From assembly GCF_000259275.1 (NCBI RefSeq), contig NC_017735.1, positions 682,001 to 746,000 on the forward strand: a stretch of 64,000 nucleotides of DNA, written 5' to 3'. Within the stretch, counting starts at the first letter, position 1; the number at the start of each line of letters is the position of its first letter. Source of the stretch: Helicobacter cetorum MIT 99-5656 (GTDB lineage Bacteria; Campylobacterota; Campylobacteria; Campylobacterales; Helicobacteraceae). Below the pieces are notes generated by a model. It did not search any database, was not told the origin of the DNA, and saw nothing but the letters and a program-made list of their open reading frames with translations. Position numbers and translations under genes: made by a program. This document shows, in pieces, positions 37,026 through 47,184 of this stretch.

Positions 37026-38708
37026 CTAGGTTTTAAACAAATTCACTTGTTTATCTAAGTTTTTAGTCGTTTCGCTCACATGCGTAGCAATATCCAAAAT
37101 ATCTGAAGAATTAGCCAAAGTGTCAGAAGCCACTTTCTCAACCACTACAAAATCATTCACCATAGCTTCAATTTGTCGCCCTGATTGTGCGTAGTCATCC
37201 ATGCTTTTATTGCTATCTAAAACGACTGAACTTAGATTATCACTCATTTTTTCATAAGTTTCTTGGACATCTTTGCTCATGTTGCTGAGTTCTTCAATTT
37301 TTTGCGAATTGAGATTCATTTGTGAACTTACATCATTAATCTCTTGAACAATCACTCCAATAGTAGAATTGATTTCGGTTAAAGATTTTTGAGTGCGTCC
37401 TGCTAAATTTCTAACTTCATCAGCCACCACCGCAAAGCCCCTACCATGTTCGCCTGCACGAGCGGCTTCAATGGCGGCATTTAGGGCTAACAAATTCGTT
37501 TGGTCAGCAATATCATTGATGATGTGTAAAATGGACTTAACATCATCAGCATTCTTGCTTAGTTGTTCCACCTTGTTAGCTAATTCTTCTTCAGTGTGTG
37601 CACTCTCCGTAATTTGAGCGAATAAATCCTCAATTGCATTCTTGCTCTCTTGAACCAAACCTTGAGTTTCAACCAAACGCTTGCGTAAGGCTTGAGATTG
37701 CTCTATAGAAGCACTCATCACGCCGGCAACATCTGTGGCCTTTTCCCTAACAGAATTTAAAGTTACAGATGAATCTTTCATGCTTTTTTGCGTTTCAGTT
37801 GTAATTTTGACCAGCTTATCCATTGAAGTCTTATTGAGAGTAGAAATCCCTTTAATCTCTTCTATAATCAAACGCACATTCTCTACAAACAGATTGACAC
37901 CATTGCCTACTTGTGAGATTTCATCATTGCGCTTATCCACATCAATTTTTGCCGTTAAATCCTTATCTCCACGACTAAAAGCATTAACCTTAACTACTAA
38001 TCCATCAATACGCCTTACAATTCTAATGCGTGCATAAATCAAAGCAATAATGCCTAAAATAATTGTCGCTATCGCAAGATAAACAAACAATTTAGTAGAG
38101 TTTTGTTTGAAAAGATTATCTATATTTTTCACAATTGCCTTATTTTCAGTATTGATGTCAGAATAATACGAAGTTGCTACAATAACCATTTGAGACACTT
38201 CATCATAATGAGAGTAGGCAAATTTTTTCTCCGGAACACCCCCATCAACTTTGGGCATTTCATAATAAGTATAGCCCCCACCTTTTTTTGCAGCCTCCAA
38301 GTAACCTCGAACATAATACACCCCATCAGCACTTTGGGCACTAAGACCTGATTTGCCTATGGTTTGGGGATTAACAGGGTCAAACAATACTACCCCATTT
38401 TTATCCACTACAACCATATAAATCATGCCTTTATCATCGTTAATGCGCTTAAAATAATCTAGTGCCATCTTTCTTGCAGTAATATTATCAAAACCTTTAT
38501 AATATTCAGAAATCCCCTGTTCAAGAAGCTTGGTCGTATAAGCGAGTGTTTTTTCACGCTTTTTATATTGACCACTTTGTAAGTGTTGCATAAGGTCAGT
38601 CAAAACATCTCTTTGCATAATTTGAACAATGCTTATAGAAAAGCCTCCTAGCAAAATCAGGGCTACAAGCACTACCGCAACAATTCTTGCACCAAGTGAA
38701 GCAAACAT
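37026..38708 (-). CDS. tlpB: methyl-accepting chemotaxis protein TlpB
   Basis: 560 residues from the ATG at 38708, chosen because GGGAGAGAGAT precedes it; an in-frame ATG at 38729 would add seven. One N-terminal span (about 9-32), a periplasmic sCache/PAS-like sensor (about 35-200, [20 protein letters not shown]), a second span, HAMP, and the signalling domain with the hairpin tip [21 protein letters not shown]. pylori TlpB senses urea, pH and AI-2. Identity as TlpB rests on domain layout, the adjacent HP0102 homologue and the G-tract in the leader. Confidence 0.9.
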   Translation of the reverse strand: MFASLGARIVAVVLVALILLGGFSISIVQIMQRDVLTDLMQHLQSGQYKKREKTLAYTTKLLEQGISEYYKGFDNITARKMALDYFKRINDDKGMIYMVVVDKNGVVLFDPVNPQTIGKSGLSAQSADGVYYVRGYLEAAKKGGGYTYYEMPKVDGGVPEKKFAYSHYDEVSQMVIVATSYYSDINTENKAIVKNIDNLFKQNSTKLFVYLAIATIILGIIALIYARIRIVRRIDGLVVKVNAFSRGDKDLTAKIDVDKRNDEISQVGNGVNLFVENVRLIIEEIKGISTLNKTSMDKLVKITTETQKSMKDSSVTLNSVREKATDVAGVMSASIEQSQALRKRLVETQGLVQESKNAIEDLFAQITESAHTEEELANKVEQLSKNADDVKSILHIINDIADQTNLLALNAAIEAARAGEHGRGFAVVADEVRNLAGRTQKSLTEINSTIGVIVQEINDVSSQMNLNSQKIEELSNMSKDVQETYEKMSDNLSSVVLDSNKSMDDYAQSGRQIEAMVNDFVVVEKVASDTLANSSDILDIATHVSETTKNLDKQVNLFKT

Positions 38709-38763
38709 ATCTCTCTCCCAAATCATCATTTTTGAAGCTATTTTAAAATCTAACTTCTAAATG

Positions 38764-38775
38764 CCCCCCCCCCCC
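38764..38775 (-). promoter_or_regulatory. G12 tract in the tlpB leader (RepG-type target)
   Basis: Twelve C on the plus strand, G12 in the tlpB mRNA, lie 56-67 bases before the chosen start. In H. pylori the small RNA RepG pairs with a variable G-run in this leader, and the run's length sets whether tlpB is repressed or activated. A possible -10 box, TATTAC, lies upstream near 38803-38808 (minus strand). The RepG gene itself is not in this window. Confidence 0.8.
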
Positions 38776-39031
38776 GAAAATTTGGGGGTGCATTAACATC
38801 TCAATGTAATATCATTTGAAATTACCTAAAAACTAAGCGAAATTTTGGCATGGCGTTCTTTAAGTTGGGCTTAAATAAATTAAGAGAATAAAAAAATATC
38901 ATACAAACAAGCAACCAAGTCAAACATAACCAACTCTGATTCCCCACTCTCCCAAGAGAATAGAAAAAAGAAAAAAGCAATGAATAAATGGGTATAAGAA
39001 ACAAGCTTAAAAGGGGGCGTGAAAGTGGGTT

Positions 39032-40894
39032 TTACTCCACTTCCGCATCAATCACATCATCATCTTTTTTCTTAGGCCCTTCGGCGTTATTTTTATTTGC
39101 CATAGCCTCGCCTAGTTTTTGAGCCACTTGAGCTAAAGCCTTAGATTTATCTTCAAGCTCAGCTTTTGTGGCGTTATCATTTTTCACGCAATCTTTAAGA
39201 GCGTTAATCGCATTTTGAATCTCATTCACATCATTTTCATTCAAGTTCGCCTTATGCTCATCAAGGCTCTTTTGGGTTTGGTGTGCTAGGCTATCGGCTT
39301 GATTTCTTGCTTCAATCACTTCTTTTCTTCTAGCGTCTTCTTCTTTGTGCAACTCAGCGTCTTTAACCATTTTTTCAATTTCGCTATCACTTAATCCGCT
39401 AGAACCAGAAATTTTAATCTCTTGGCTTTTACCGGTATTTTTATCTTGTGCGCTCACGGTTAAGATACCATTAGCGTCAATATCAAAGGTTACTTCAATT
39501 TGAGGCACACCTCTAGGAGCTGGAGCAATGCCTTGCAAATCAAATTTACCCAAAGATTTATTGTCTCTTGCTAATTCTCTTTCACCTTGTAAAACCATAA
39601 TAGACACAGCTGGTTGGTTATCTTCAGCCGTAGAGAACACTTGAGATTTTTTAGCTGGAATAGTAGTGCCTCTATCAATGACTTTAGTCATCACGCCCCC
39701 TAAAGTCTCAATCCCTAGGCTTAATGGTGTAACATCTAGTAAAAGCACATCTTTCACATCGCCTTTTAACACGCCCCCTTGAATGCTCGCACCCACGGCT
39801 ACAACTTCATCAGGATTCACACTCTTATTCAAGTCTTTGTTGATAAATTCTTTCACCCTTTCTTGAACCTTAGGAATACGAGTAGAACCACCCACCATAA
39901 CCACTTCTGAAATCTCATTCTTAGATAGCCCTGCATCCTTAATCACGCTTTCAATCTTAGAAATAGTCTCTTCCACTAAATCTTCTGTCAAGCTTTCAAA
40001 CTTAGCCCTAGTGAGCTTTTTAACCAAGTGCTTAGGTCCTGTAGCGTCCGCTGTGATGAAAGGCAAATTGATTTCAGTTTCAGTTGCAGAGCTTAATTCT
40101 TTCTTGGCGTTTTCAGCGGCCTCTTTTAAGCGTTGGAGCGCCATAACATCGTTTTTAATCTCAATGCCTGTTTCATCTTTAAATTCACTCGCTAAGAAAT
40201 CAATCACACGATTATCAAAATCATCGCCCCCTAAGAACGCATCGCCCCCTGTGGCTAAAACTTCTACAACATTATCGCCGGTTTCTAGCACGGTAACATC
40301 AAAAGTTCCCCCACCTAAATCATAAACCATGATTTTTTCGCTCTCTTTTTTATCTAAGCCATACGCTAATGCCGCAGAAGTAGGCTCATTGATGATTCTT
40401 AAAACATTAAGCCCAGCAATAGTGCCTGCTTCTTTAGTCGCCTTTCTTTGGCTATCGTTAAAATAAGCTGGAACAGTGATAACCGCCTCTGTAACGCTCT
40501 CTCCTAAATAGCTCTCAGCATCTTCTTTGAGTTTCATTAAAATTTTGGCTGAAATTTCTTGGGGGGTATAAACTTTGCCGGCAATCTCAATCGCACAAGC
40601 CCCATTTCTATCTACAATCTTATAAGGCAAGCGTTTTTCAGCCTCTTTAGCCTTGTCTTCATTAAACATCAAACCCATAATTCTTTTAATAGAATAAATA
40701 GTCTTTTCTGGGTTAGTAACCGCTTGTCTTTTAGCGCTCTCACCCACTAAAATTTCGCCCTTATCAGTAAATGCTACAATAGAAGGAGTGGTGTTTTTAC
40801 CTTCCTTATTAGCAATAATCTTAGCTTCATTGCCTTCATATACAGCCATTGCAGAGTTGGTTGTCCCTAAATCAATTCCAATAACTTTTCCCAT
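39032..40894 (-). CDS. dnaK: chaperone protein DnaK (Hsp70)
   Basis: 620-residue Hsp70. The ATPase domain begins [20 protein letters not shown] and has [19 protein letters not shown] near 193 and [20 protein letters not shown] near 333. The substrate domain ([20 protein letters not shown], about 387) and lid follow, ending in the acidic DDVIDAEVE. Last gene of hrcA-grpE-dnaK, 38 bp after grpE. Heat-shock control by HspR and HrcA is established in H. pylori. Confidence 0.98.
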   Translation of the reverse strand: MGKVIGIDLGTTNSAMAVYEGNEAKIIANKEGKNTTPSIVAFTDKGEILVGESAKRQAVTNPEKTIYSIKRIMGLMFNEDKAKEAEKRLPYKIVDRNGACAIEIAGKVYTPQEISAKILMKLKEDAESYLGESVTEAVITVPAYFNDSQRKATKEAGTIAGLNVLRIINEPTSAALAYGLDKKESEKIMVYDLGGGTFDVTVLETGDNVVEVLATGGDAFLGGDDFDNRVIDFLASEFKDETGIEIKNDVMALQRLKEAAENAKKELSSATETEINLPFITADATGPKHLVKKLTRAKFESLTEDLVEETISKIESVIKDAGLSKNEISEVVMVGGSTRIPKVQERVKEFINKDLNKSVNPDEVVAVGASIQGGVLKGDVKDVLLLDVTPLSLGIETLGGVMTKVIDRGTTIPAKKSQVFSTAEDNQPAVSIMVLQGERELARDNKSLGKFDLQGIAPAPRGVPQIEVTFDIDANGILTVSAQDKNTGKSQEIKISGSSGLSDSEIEKMVKDAELHKEEDARRKEVIEARNQADSLAHQTQKSLDEHKANLNENDVNEIQNAINALKDCVKNDNATKAELEDKSKALAQVAQKLGEAMANKNNAEGPKKKDDDVIDAEVE

Positions 40895-40932
40895 GTGTTG
40901 TCCTTTCTTTATAAAATAAAAAATCGTTCTTG

Positions 40933-41487
40933 TTAATCATTTTTAGCAATGCTTACCATTGCAGGCCTTAAAACCCTTTCTTTATACTTGTAACCCTTTT
41001 GTAAAACTTGCACGATTTGTCCGTTTTCTTTCTCTTGGCTTTTAACTTGCATAATCGCATTGTGAAAATTAGGGTCAAATTCTTCTAAGCATTCAATCCC
41101 CTCAATGCCATGTTTTGCTAAAACTTCATGCAACTTTTCCATAGTGAGTTCCAAGCCCTTAGTTAAGGCACTTTCTTTATTCTCTTCTATAGCACTCTTA
41201 TGGGCTCCAAGAAGCGCGTCAATCACAGGCAATAAATCTAATGCGATTTTTTCATACGCATATTCTAATGCCATGCTCTTGTCTTTTTCTAAGCGTTTTT
41301 TCACATTCTCAAAATCCGCATGCACTCTTAAATACTCTTCATGCATTTCTTTGTATTTAAGCTCAAAATTTTCTTTGTTTTCGCATTCATTTTCACCTGC
41401 TTCTTGTTCGCTCATTTCCTGTTTGCAAATCTCTTCTTCATGCAAAGAAGCACAAGCTTCTTCACAAGGTTGTTGCTCTTGTTTCAT
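40933..41487 (-). CDS. grpE: nucleotide exchange factor GrpE
   Basis: 184 residues: an acidic N-terminal tail with four to five cysteines ([20 protein letters not shown]), a long coiled coil with [20 protein letters not shown] (about 50-70) and the beta domain with [12 protein letters not shown] near 141 and [14 protein letters not shown] at the end. Releases ADP from DnaK. The ATG overlaps the hrcA stop by 4 bp. Confidence 0.95.
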   Translation of the reverse strand: MKQEQQPCEEACASLHEEEICKQEMSEQEAGENECENKENFELKYKEMHEEYLRVHADFENVKKRLEKDKSMALEYAYEKIALDLLPVIDALLGAHKSAIEENKESALTKGLELTMEKLHEVLAKHGIEGIECLEEFDPNFHNAIMQVKSQEKENGQIVQVLQKGYKYKERVLRPAMVSIAKND

Positions 41488-42257
41488 TTTTCCTCCTTAA
41501 AAATAGTTTGAAAAAAATTGAGATAATCGCACTCTAATTTCCCAAAACAAAGTAATTGTGCGCAAATATTTTCAAGCCTTATAGGACGCACCACTAACAT
41601 GCTACTAGGTTCTATAAGATGCAACCCCATTTTTAAACGCTCCAAAACTTTACCTTCTAAAATCTCAAAAAATAAAGGGCTATGAAGAAGCGTTTTTAGT
41701 CCAACTAAGTTAAAGCGTGAAATTAGAGCGTTTGAATACTCCAAATGCTCTAATTGTCTAGCCAAACTCAATGCATTGACAGAAGTGGCAATCAAACGCA
41801 CTTCTTCAACGCTTTTACCCACTAATTCTAATAAAAATTTCTCCATTCTAGCACTATAATTTAGCACGCAAGAAAACGCTAAAAAATCTAAAATCAAGAA
41901 GCGTTTCTCACACTCCACAACTCTTTCTAGGCGTTCTAAACTAGGCTTTTTTAATAGCGTAAAAAGTCCAAAATTCTCACTAGCACTTTTTAGGTGTTTT
42001 TCATCCACATTTAAAACTTCAAAGCTCAAATGTTTTTGCCAATAGTGTAAAAACGCCTTAGAAGTCGGCAATCTAGCACTACTAGAATGGGCTTGATTGA
42101 GCATGCCTTCTTTAGAAAGGATTTGAAAATAATTTCTAATGGTCGCACAAGAAACATTCAGGTTAGTCGCATCTTTTAGGCGTTTAGAACTAATGGGTTC
42201 TAAAGTCTGCAGATAGGTTTTAACAAACAAATCTAACAAACTTTCTTTTCTACTCAA
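41484..42257 (-). CDS. hrcA: heat-inducible transcription repressor HrcA
   Basis: 257 residues, shorter than typical HrcA but usual for Helicobacter. The N-terminal winged helix ([20 protein letters not shown], about 23-42, with [20 protein letters not shown] next) is the operator-binding part. The C-terminal region is diverged. It begins at TTG (42255-42257) and heads the operon with grpE and dnaK. With HspR it represses groESL and its own operon in H. pylori. No perfect CIRCE palindrome was seen upstream. Confidence 0.92.
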   Translation of the reverse strand: MSRKESLLDLFVKTYLQTLEPISSKRLKDATNLNVSCATIRNYFQILSKEGMLNQAHSSSARLPTSKAFLHYWQKHLSFEVLNVDEKHLKSASENFGLFTLLKKPSLERLERVVECEKRFLILDFLAFSCVLNYSARMEKFLLELVGKSVEEVRLIATSVNALSLARQLEHLEYSNALISRFNLVGLKTLLHSPLFFEILEGKVLERLKMGLHLIEPSSMLVVRPIRLENICAQLLCFGKLECDYLNFFQTIFKEEK

Positions 42258-42346
42258 AACTAGAACCTACTTTAAAATCAAACTCTGTTAACATTAATAC
42301 ATGAAAAATCTCGTCAATTCATACTTTTTGATGAAGTAACGCCCGC

Positions 42347-42352
42347 ATTATA
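42347..42352 (-). promoter_or_regulatory. -10 element for hrcA-grpE-dnaK
   Basis: On the minus strand GTGTTATAATGCGGGC has a perfect TATAAT (plus-strand ATTATA 42347-42352), about 90 bp before the hrcA TTG. It fits a sigma-80 promoter. The rest of the 288-bp divergent gap up to the aldolase-like gene has no other gene. Confidence 0.5.
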
Positions 42353-42545
42353 ACACAAAAAGTTAATAAACTATCAGTTGTTTTTAAAAAGTGATAAAAA
42401 TTACCCCTATTTTATTCAAAGTTTAGTCTATATAACTAAATTTACTTATATTAATTCAATTAGAATTATTTATGATTTTAGTTAAACTTTAGATATCTTA
42501 GCAAACAATGGATTTCATTAGATAAAACTTGTTATCATGCTAGGC

Positions 42546-43175
42546 ATGAACACGCATACTAGAGGTATTGATAACGAACTCATTCATTCGCTTAAAAACA
42601 TTTCACTATCTATGTTTAGAAAGGGCTTCTTTGGGCTTTATCAAGGCTCTATATCCGCACGAATCGGCACCAACCAATTTATCATCAATAAAAAATCCGC
42701 CGTTTTTGACCAATTAGATGAAAGCACTTTGCTAGTTCTGCATGACAAAATAGATTATCGCTGGAAAGAAGCGAGCCTAGATTCGCCCATTCATGCAAGC
42801 GTGTATAAAGAGTTTTTAGACGCTAAATTCATCGCCTACGCCCGCCCACCCTACAGCCTAGCCTACTCTCTACGCCATAATAGACTACTCCCTAGAGATT
42901 ATTTGGGGTATCGTTCGCTTGGCGAAGAAATCAACATTTTTAACCCCAAAGATTATGATAGTTGGCAAGAAAGGGCTGACACAGAGATTTTACGCCAATT
43001 GCAAGAAAGTAAAAAATATTTTGTTTTTATTAAGGGGTGTGGCATCTTTGCGTATCATAGGGAATTGTATAAACTTATGGAATTTTTTGACTTGATTGAA
43101 AATTCATGCAAAGTTTTACGATTAGGTGATTTAATGGATTGTTGCTATAATGATGACCCACGATTCAGTGTATAA
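42546..43175 (+). CDS. class II aldolase/adducin-like protein (HP0112-like)
   Basis: 209 residues from ATG 42546 (MNTHTRGIDNELIHSLKNIS); an upstream ATG three codons earlier is possible. The fold signature of class II aldolases is visible: GLYQGSISARIGTNQFIINK (substrate glycine loop), then SPIHASVYKEFLDAKFIAYA and a late FIKGCGIFAYHREL. The usual zinc-binding H-x-H of active aldolases is not clear (only IHAS is seen), so it may not be catalytic. Located between hrcA and the repeat protein, as in H. pylori. Confidence 0.7.
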   Translation: MNTHTRGIDNELIHSLKNISLSMFRKGFFGLYQGSISARIGTNQFIINKKSAVFDQLDESTLLVLHDKIDYRWKEASLDSPIHASVYKEFLDAKFIAYARPPYSLAYSLRHNRLLPRDYLGYRSLGEEINIFNPKDYDSWQERADTEILRQLQESKKYFVFIKGCGIFAYHRELYKLMEFFDLIENSCKVLRLGDLMDCCYNDDPRFSV

Positions 43176-43196
43176 AAAGTTAAAAAAGGGCAAACA

Positions 43197-43499
43197 ATGA
43201 CAATCAATACCAATCACATTCCTAATTTCACACAGCTTCAAACTCTCAATAATATCAATAATGACGCAACTATAAAGGACAGAAATCAGGTAGAGCAAGA
43301 TTTACGCCAAACTAGCACTCAGGATGGCTTCAGTCAAAGCGATACGCAAAATGTCCCTAATTTTGATAGATTACAAGCTTTAAACACCATTAATAACGAC
43401 AGCACGATTAACAATAAATCTCAAGTTGAAACGAGCCTTTTAAACCCTAATGGCGAAAGTATTTCTCAAATTTACCCTAGCTTAGACACATACGCTTAA
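43197..43499 (+). CDS. small Asn-rich protein with two internal repeats (HP0113-like)
   Basis: A 100-residue protein, AAGGGC before the ATG. It has no signal peptide or membrane span. Residues 8-36 (IPNFTQLQTLNNINNDATIK...) and 53-81 (VPNFDRLQALNTINNDSTIN...) are clear copies with a 45-residue period. Each reads P-N-F-x-x-L-Q-x-L-N-x-I-N-N-D-x-T-I-x-x-x-x-Q-V-E. The repeats could form paired helices or bind a partner twice. It lies 22 bp after the aldolase-like gene and faces the flagellin glycosylation gene. Function unknown. Confidence 0.7.
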   Translation: MTINTNHIPNFTQLQTLNNINNDATIKDRNQVEQDLRQTSTQDGFSQSDTQNVPNFDRLQALNTINNDSTINNKSQVETSLLNPNGESISQIYPSLDTYA

Positions 43500-43523
43500 A
43501 AAGTGGTATTTTCTTTACCACTT

Positions 43524-45407
43524 TTACCACTCTTTTAACGCCATTTTAATGGCTTCTATCACACAATCAATTCCGCCTGCCAAACTAAAAAGCCAATATT
43601 TATGAGCATAAATATATTCTAATTGCTTAGCCCTTAATTCATCTTCGTTATTCGTTTTTTTACACACAATTTCTGCGATATGCAATTCTTGATGAAAGAT
43701 ATAGGATTGTATCGCATCCATAAAATACGAATTAAATTGTCTGTCATCAAAAAGCTCTTTGATATTATCAATTTCAACGCTTAAATTTTCTAATTCTTTA
43801 AAATCTAGTTCTTCTAATTTGTTCTCATTATTAAGCTTTTCTACTTTTTCTAAAAACTCTGCTACCTTTAAAAATACTTCTTCAATTTTTTTCTTTTGCT
43901 CGTTGGCATATTCAATGATTTCTTCGCATTTTTCCCTAGCTATTTTTAAATTTTTAGCTTGCTCTCTTTTGGTAGGATAGCTAAGATTTATAGGGGGCTT
44001 TGGCTTAGATTTATCTATTTTTTCACACACTTCTTTAAAGGGCATTTCTTTAGTGCCTTTAATTCTAGCCCCCCCTTCAGTCGCATTAATGACTTCTAGT
44101 TTATAGGGCGTGTTAAAAATATCTTTTTCAAAAAATTCTAAGAAAAGTTTCCACACTAAAGTGGTCTCTACTTGCCCATTACCCCCATATTTTTCTATAA
44201 AAATCTTGTCTTTATCGCTTTTGGGTTTAATCTCATTATCGCCATAAATGGCTCCATTTGCATGGCTATTGCCACTTTCTGAAAAGCTCAAATCTTGCCC
44301 GATAAACACGCATTTTTTAAAGCGTGAATGCACCACTAATTCATACGCCATATTTGCCGCACTCATGCCTATACCTACATAACCATATTGATGCAAGTTA
44401 AAAAGATTTGTATATCCAAAGGGACGAAAACTAAATTGTTTGACACCCTTTTTAATAGCATTACTCAGGCGTTTATGCACAATGGAAGTAAGGGCAAAAA
44501 CAACGCCTTCTTGAAAATCTAGGGGCGTTTCTTCGTAGAATTTTGCCGTTAAATCCACTCTTTCTAAAGACACCACAATATCAGGCTTAATGCCAGCTTT
44601 GGCTAGAATAGGAAAAGATGCGTCTATACAAAAGAGCGTTGCATAAGGGGCGATTTCTTTTAAAAGGGGGAGTTGCTTGTTAAGGCTTGGCCCAGTTGAG
44701 ACAATAATGGCCGTGTCTCTATTTTTTAAAGCATTGACAAAATCTACTAAACTAGGGCTTTTAATCACTTCAGGCAGATTAGTAGCATGCTGTTTGATAC
44801 CTATTAGAGCGTCTTTAGCGTCATTGCCTACACTAATGGCACTATGCTCTAAAGCATGCGTAAAATGAGCGTTAATTTCTAAAATCTCTTTGGAATAACG
44901 CTCATAGTAGGCATTAAAAAGGCGTAAATCATACATTCTTGCATATAAACGAGACTTTTTATCCATATCAAATAAGGACGCTACCATGTTGTAATTGCAA
45001 AAACTACTATGTAAGAGTATAAGGCGATTTTCTAAAATCTCAGTTGAAAAATCTAAGAGATTTAAGACAATGAAAATAATCTCCATTTCAGGTTCAATGA
45101 CAACCAAGCGTTTTAAATTTTCATTACCTAAAAGCAAGCGATAAAACACGCCATTACCCAAACCAAAATAATATAAATAAGCATAGAGCATGTAAGGCTC
45201 AAAATTTTTATATTGCTCTAAGCACTCTTCTAAAGGGTTTCCTAGAAATAAGGGTATGTTATGTTCTTTGTCTATGAGATTGAAATTCGCACTATCATTT
45301 CCTAAAAACACTTCGTATTTTTTGTTTTCCTTGATAGCGTTAAGTTGTTGGTATAAAAGGGGGTCTCTTCTTAAGAGAGCTTGTAAGTTTTTTTGATAAA
45401 TATTCAT
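43524..45407 (-). CDS. motility-associated factor, flagellin glycosyltransferase (DUF115, HP0114-like)
   Basis: 627 residues. The central DUF115/MptE-like domain (about 190-440) contains IIVSTGPSLNKQLPLLKEIA and LFCIDASFPILAKAGIKPDI, the sugar-nucleotide-binding type of region, and FIGQDLSFSESGNSHANGAI. The C-terminal third is a long charged coiled coil. The Maf family transfers pseudaminic acid to flagellin in epsilonproteobacteria; adjacency to flaB (58 bp downstream of its stop, same strand) supports this. Activity on FlaA, encoded elsewhere, is expected too. Confidence 0.88.
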   Translation of the reverse strand: MNIYQKNLQALLRRDPLLYQQLNAIKENKKYEVFLGNDSANFNLIDKEHNIPLFLGNPLEECLEQYKNFEPYMLYAYLYYFGLGNGVFYRLLLGNENLKRLVVIEPEMEIIFIVLNLLDFSTEILENRLILLHSSFCNYNMVASLFDMDKKSRLYARMYDLRLFNAYYERYSKEILEINAHFTHALEHSAISVGNDAKDALIGIKQHATNLPEVIKSPSLVDFVNALKNRDTAIIVSTGPSLNKQLPLLKEIAPYATLFCIDASFPILAKAGIKPDIVVSLERVDLTAKFYEETPLDFQEGVVFALTSIVHKRLSNAIKKGVKQFSFRPFGYTNLFNLHQYGYVGIGMSAANMAYELVVHSRFKKCVFIGQDLSFSESGNSHANGAIYGDNEIKPKSDKDKIFIEKYGGNGQVETTLVWKLFLEFFEKDIFNTPYKLEVINATEGGARIKGTKEMPFKEVCEKIDKSKPKPPINLSYPTKREQAKNLKIAREKCEEIIEYANEQKKKIEEVFLKVAEFLEKVEKLNNENKLEELDFKELENLSVEIDNIKELFDDRQFNSYFMDAIQSYIFHQELHIAEIVCKKTNNEDELRAKQLEYIYAHKYWLFSLAGGIDCVIEAIKMALKEW

Positions 45408-45465
45408 TGACTAACTAACTTGATAAACATAGTAGGGCTAACGCCCCTTTTAATTAAAGGTAGTG

Positions 45466-47010
45466 TTATTGTAAAAGTCTTAAGACATTTTGTTGCACCG
45501 CATTAGCTTGTGCCATAGCAAAGCTTCCGCTTTGTGCCAAAATATTGTATTTAGAAAAGCTTGCACTCTCTTCAGCAAAGTCTACATCTCTAATTTGAGA
45601 TTCAGCCGCTTTAACATTGACTTGAGTTACAGAAATGTTATTGATAGTTGTTACTAATTCCATTTGCACTGAACCCATATCGGAGCGGATTTTATCTAAT
45701 TGAATGCGAGCAGAATCCGCCATATCCATAACAATCATCGCACCCTTAAGACTTGTTACCCCAGCGCCTATGCCTTGAGAATTAGTCTCAGCCTGTGCAC
45801 CATTAGCGTTCGCACCAGCCGCTGAAGCAATATTGGCATCAAAAATGCCCCTAACCGCCCTTAAATTCACGGTGTATTCTGCTACCCCTTGAGCTGAATG
45901 CAAGCCTACATGGCTAAAATTCACACCGCTAATGATAATATCTCTCGCATCGGTTCTTGTGAGAGTTAAACGCCCAATAACTGCATGCTCAAACCCAGAA
46001 ATCCCTGCAAAATTCCCCCCACCAAAAACTTGTCCACTCGCACTTGCAGCATGCACAGAAATCGCACGCCCATCAATAGAGCGTAAATTGATACGCCCTT
46101 CAATATCTAAGCTCGCTTCAACGCCGGTTCTGTCTTTGACTGAGTTAATGGCATTAGTCAAACGCCCATCAGCATCATTTTTATGCACATCATTAACCGT
46201 TCCAATTTCTACACCATTGATAGTTAGCTCTCTCACGGTTCCTGATTGCACTGGTGTGCCACCAGTTGCCATAACATTATAAGAAGCTCTAACCCCTAGA
46301 GTGTTAGAAAAGCGATTGATAATCTCACTCAAAGCTCCAATACCTGTGCCAGCACTAGTAGAAATGCGAACGGTTTCAATCTTATAATCATTCACACCAT
46401 TGACTTGTTTGAAATTCAAGCCCACTTCAGTGAGATTTTGTGCCGCTGCACTAGCCAACATGCCTTCGCCATCAAAAGAAGAAGTTTCAATACGCACATG
46501 CCCAATTTTATCAGAACTGGTTGAGCCGATACTAGCTTTAATCGTGGTGTTAGAATACGCACCGATTTGAAACTCTTTGTTAGAGAAGCTTCCTGAAAGC
46601 ATTTGTTGCCCATTAAAGCTTGTGGTGTTAGCGATATTGTCTAATTCTTCTAATAATCTTTGAATATCGCTTTGCAACGCCTTTCTACTTTCTAAAGTTT
46701 GTCCGTCCTGAGCGGCTTGAACCGCTTTTGTCTTAATGGTGTCTAAGATTTTGATTTGCTCATCCATCGCTTTATCAGCGGTTTGAACCATACCAATAGC
46801 GTCATTAGCGTTACGAATTGCTTGACCCAAATTCGCACTTTGACTTCTTAGGCTATCTGCAATCGCCATGCCAGAAGCATCATCAGCGGCTTTATTGATT
46901 CTAAGCCCTGAGCTTAACTTTTCAAGCGAACTTGAAAGGTCTCTATTATTTTGAACCCCTACCGCATGAGAAGTTAAAGCGGCGATATTGGTATTAATCC
47001 TAAAACTCAT
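45466..47010 (-). CDS. flaB: flagellin B
   Basis: Minor flagellin, 514 residues. Conserved N-terminal D0/D1 ([40 protein letters not shown]) and C-terminal D1/D0 ([20 protein letters not shown] ... [12 protein letters not shown]) flank a variable serine-containing centre carrying glycosylation sites. The protein is exported by the flagellar type III system and forms the hook-proximal filament. A sigma-54 promoter lies at 47049-47068 and AAAGGA precedes the ATG. The glycosylation factor gene follows. Confidence 0.97.
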   Translation of the reverse strand: MSFRINTNIAALTSHAVGVQNNRDLSSSLEKLSSGLRINKAADDASGMAIADSLRSQSANLGQAIRNANDAIGMVQTADKAMDEQIKILDTIKTKAVQAAQDGQTLESRKALQSDIQRLLEELDNIANTTSFNGQQMLSGSFSNKEFQIGAYSNTTIKASIGSTSSDKIGHVRIETSSFDGEGMLASAAAQNLTEVGLNFKQVNGVNDYKIETVRISTSAGTGIGALSEIINRFSNTLGVRASYNVMATGGTPVQSGTVRELTINGVEIGTVNDVHKNDADGRLTNAINSVKDRTGVEASLDIEGRINLRSIDGRAISVHAASASGQVFGGGNFAGISGFEHAVIGRLTLTRTDARDIIISGVNFSHVGLHSAQGVAEYTVNLRAVRGIFDANIASAAGANANGAQAETNSQGIGAGVTSLKGAMIVMDMADSARIQLDKIRSDMGSVQMELVTTINNISVTQVNVKAAESQIRDVDFAEESASFSKYNILAQSGSFAMAQANAVQQNVLRLLQ

Positions 47011-47048
47011 GTTTTTGCATCCTTTGCTATAGATATTTGCTGTTTAGT

Positions 47049-47068
47049 TAAGCAAAGGGTGTTCCAAC
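47049..47068 (-). promoter_or_regulatory. sigma-54 promoter of flaB
   Basis: Minus strand GTTGGAACACCCTTTGCTTA has GG and GC separated by exactly ten bases, the -24/-12 pattern of RpoN promoters. The predicted start of transcription lies about 30 bases before the flaB ATG. H. pylori flaB is known to be RpoN/FlgR-dependent. Confidence 0.85.
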
Positions 47069-47184
47069 TTTGAAAATTCTAGGGCTTAGATTAAATGTTT
47101 CGTTTTAGTAAAAATTCTATGTTAAAATCATTCGTTATTATTATTTTAGGTATACAAATTATTTATTTTAATTAAAGGCGTCTA

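Noticed and set aside
38822-39004. 60-codon hydrophobic frame between dnaK and tlpB
   Set aside because: It starts at TTG without a ribosome binding site and its hydrophobicity can arise from T-rich DNA. Not convincing as a gene without comparison.
42258-42545. CIRCE operator upstream of hrcA
   Set aside because: No TTAGCACTC-N9-GAGTGCTAA palindrome or close variant could be seen.
43197-43499. Two tandem repeats as a CRISPR-like or DNA-level repeat
   Set aside because: The similarity is at the protein level, the DNA copies differ and only two units exist.
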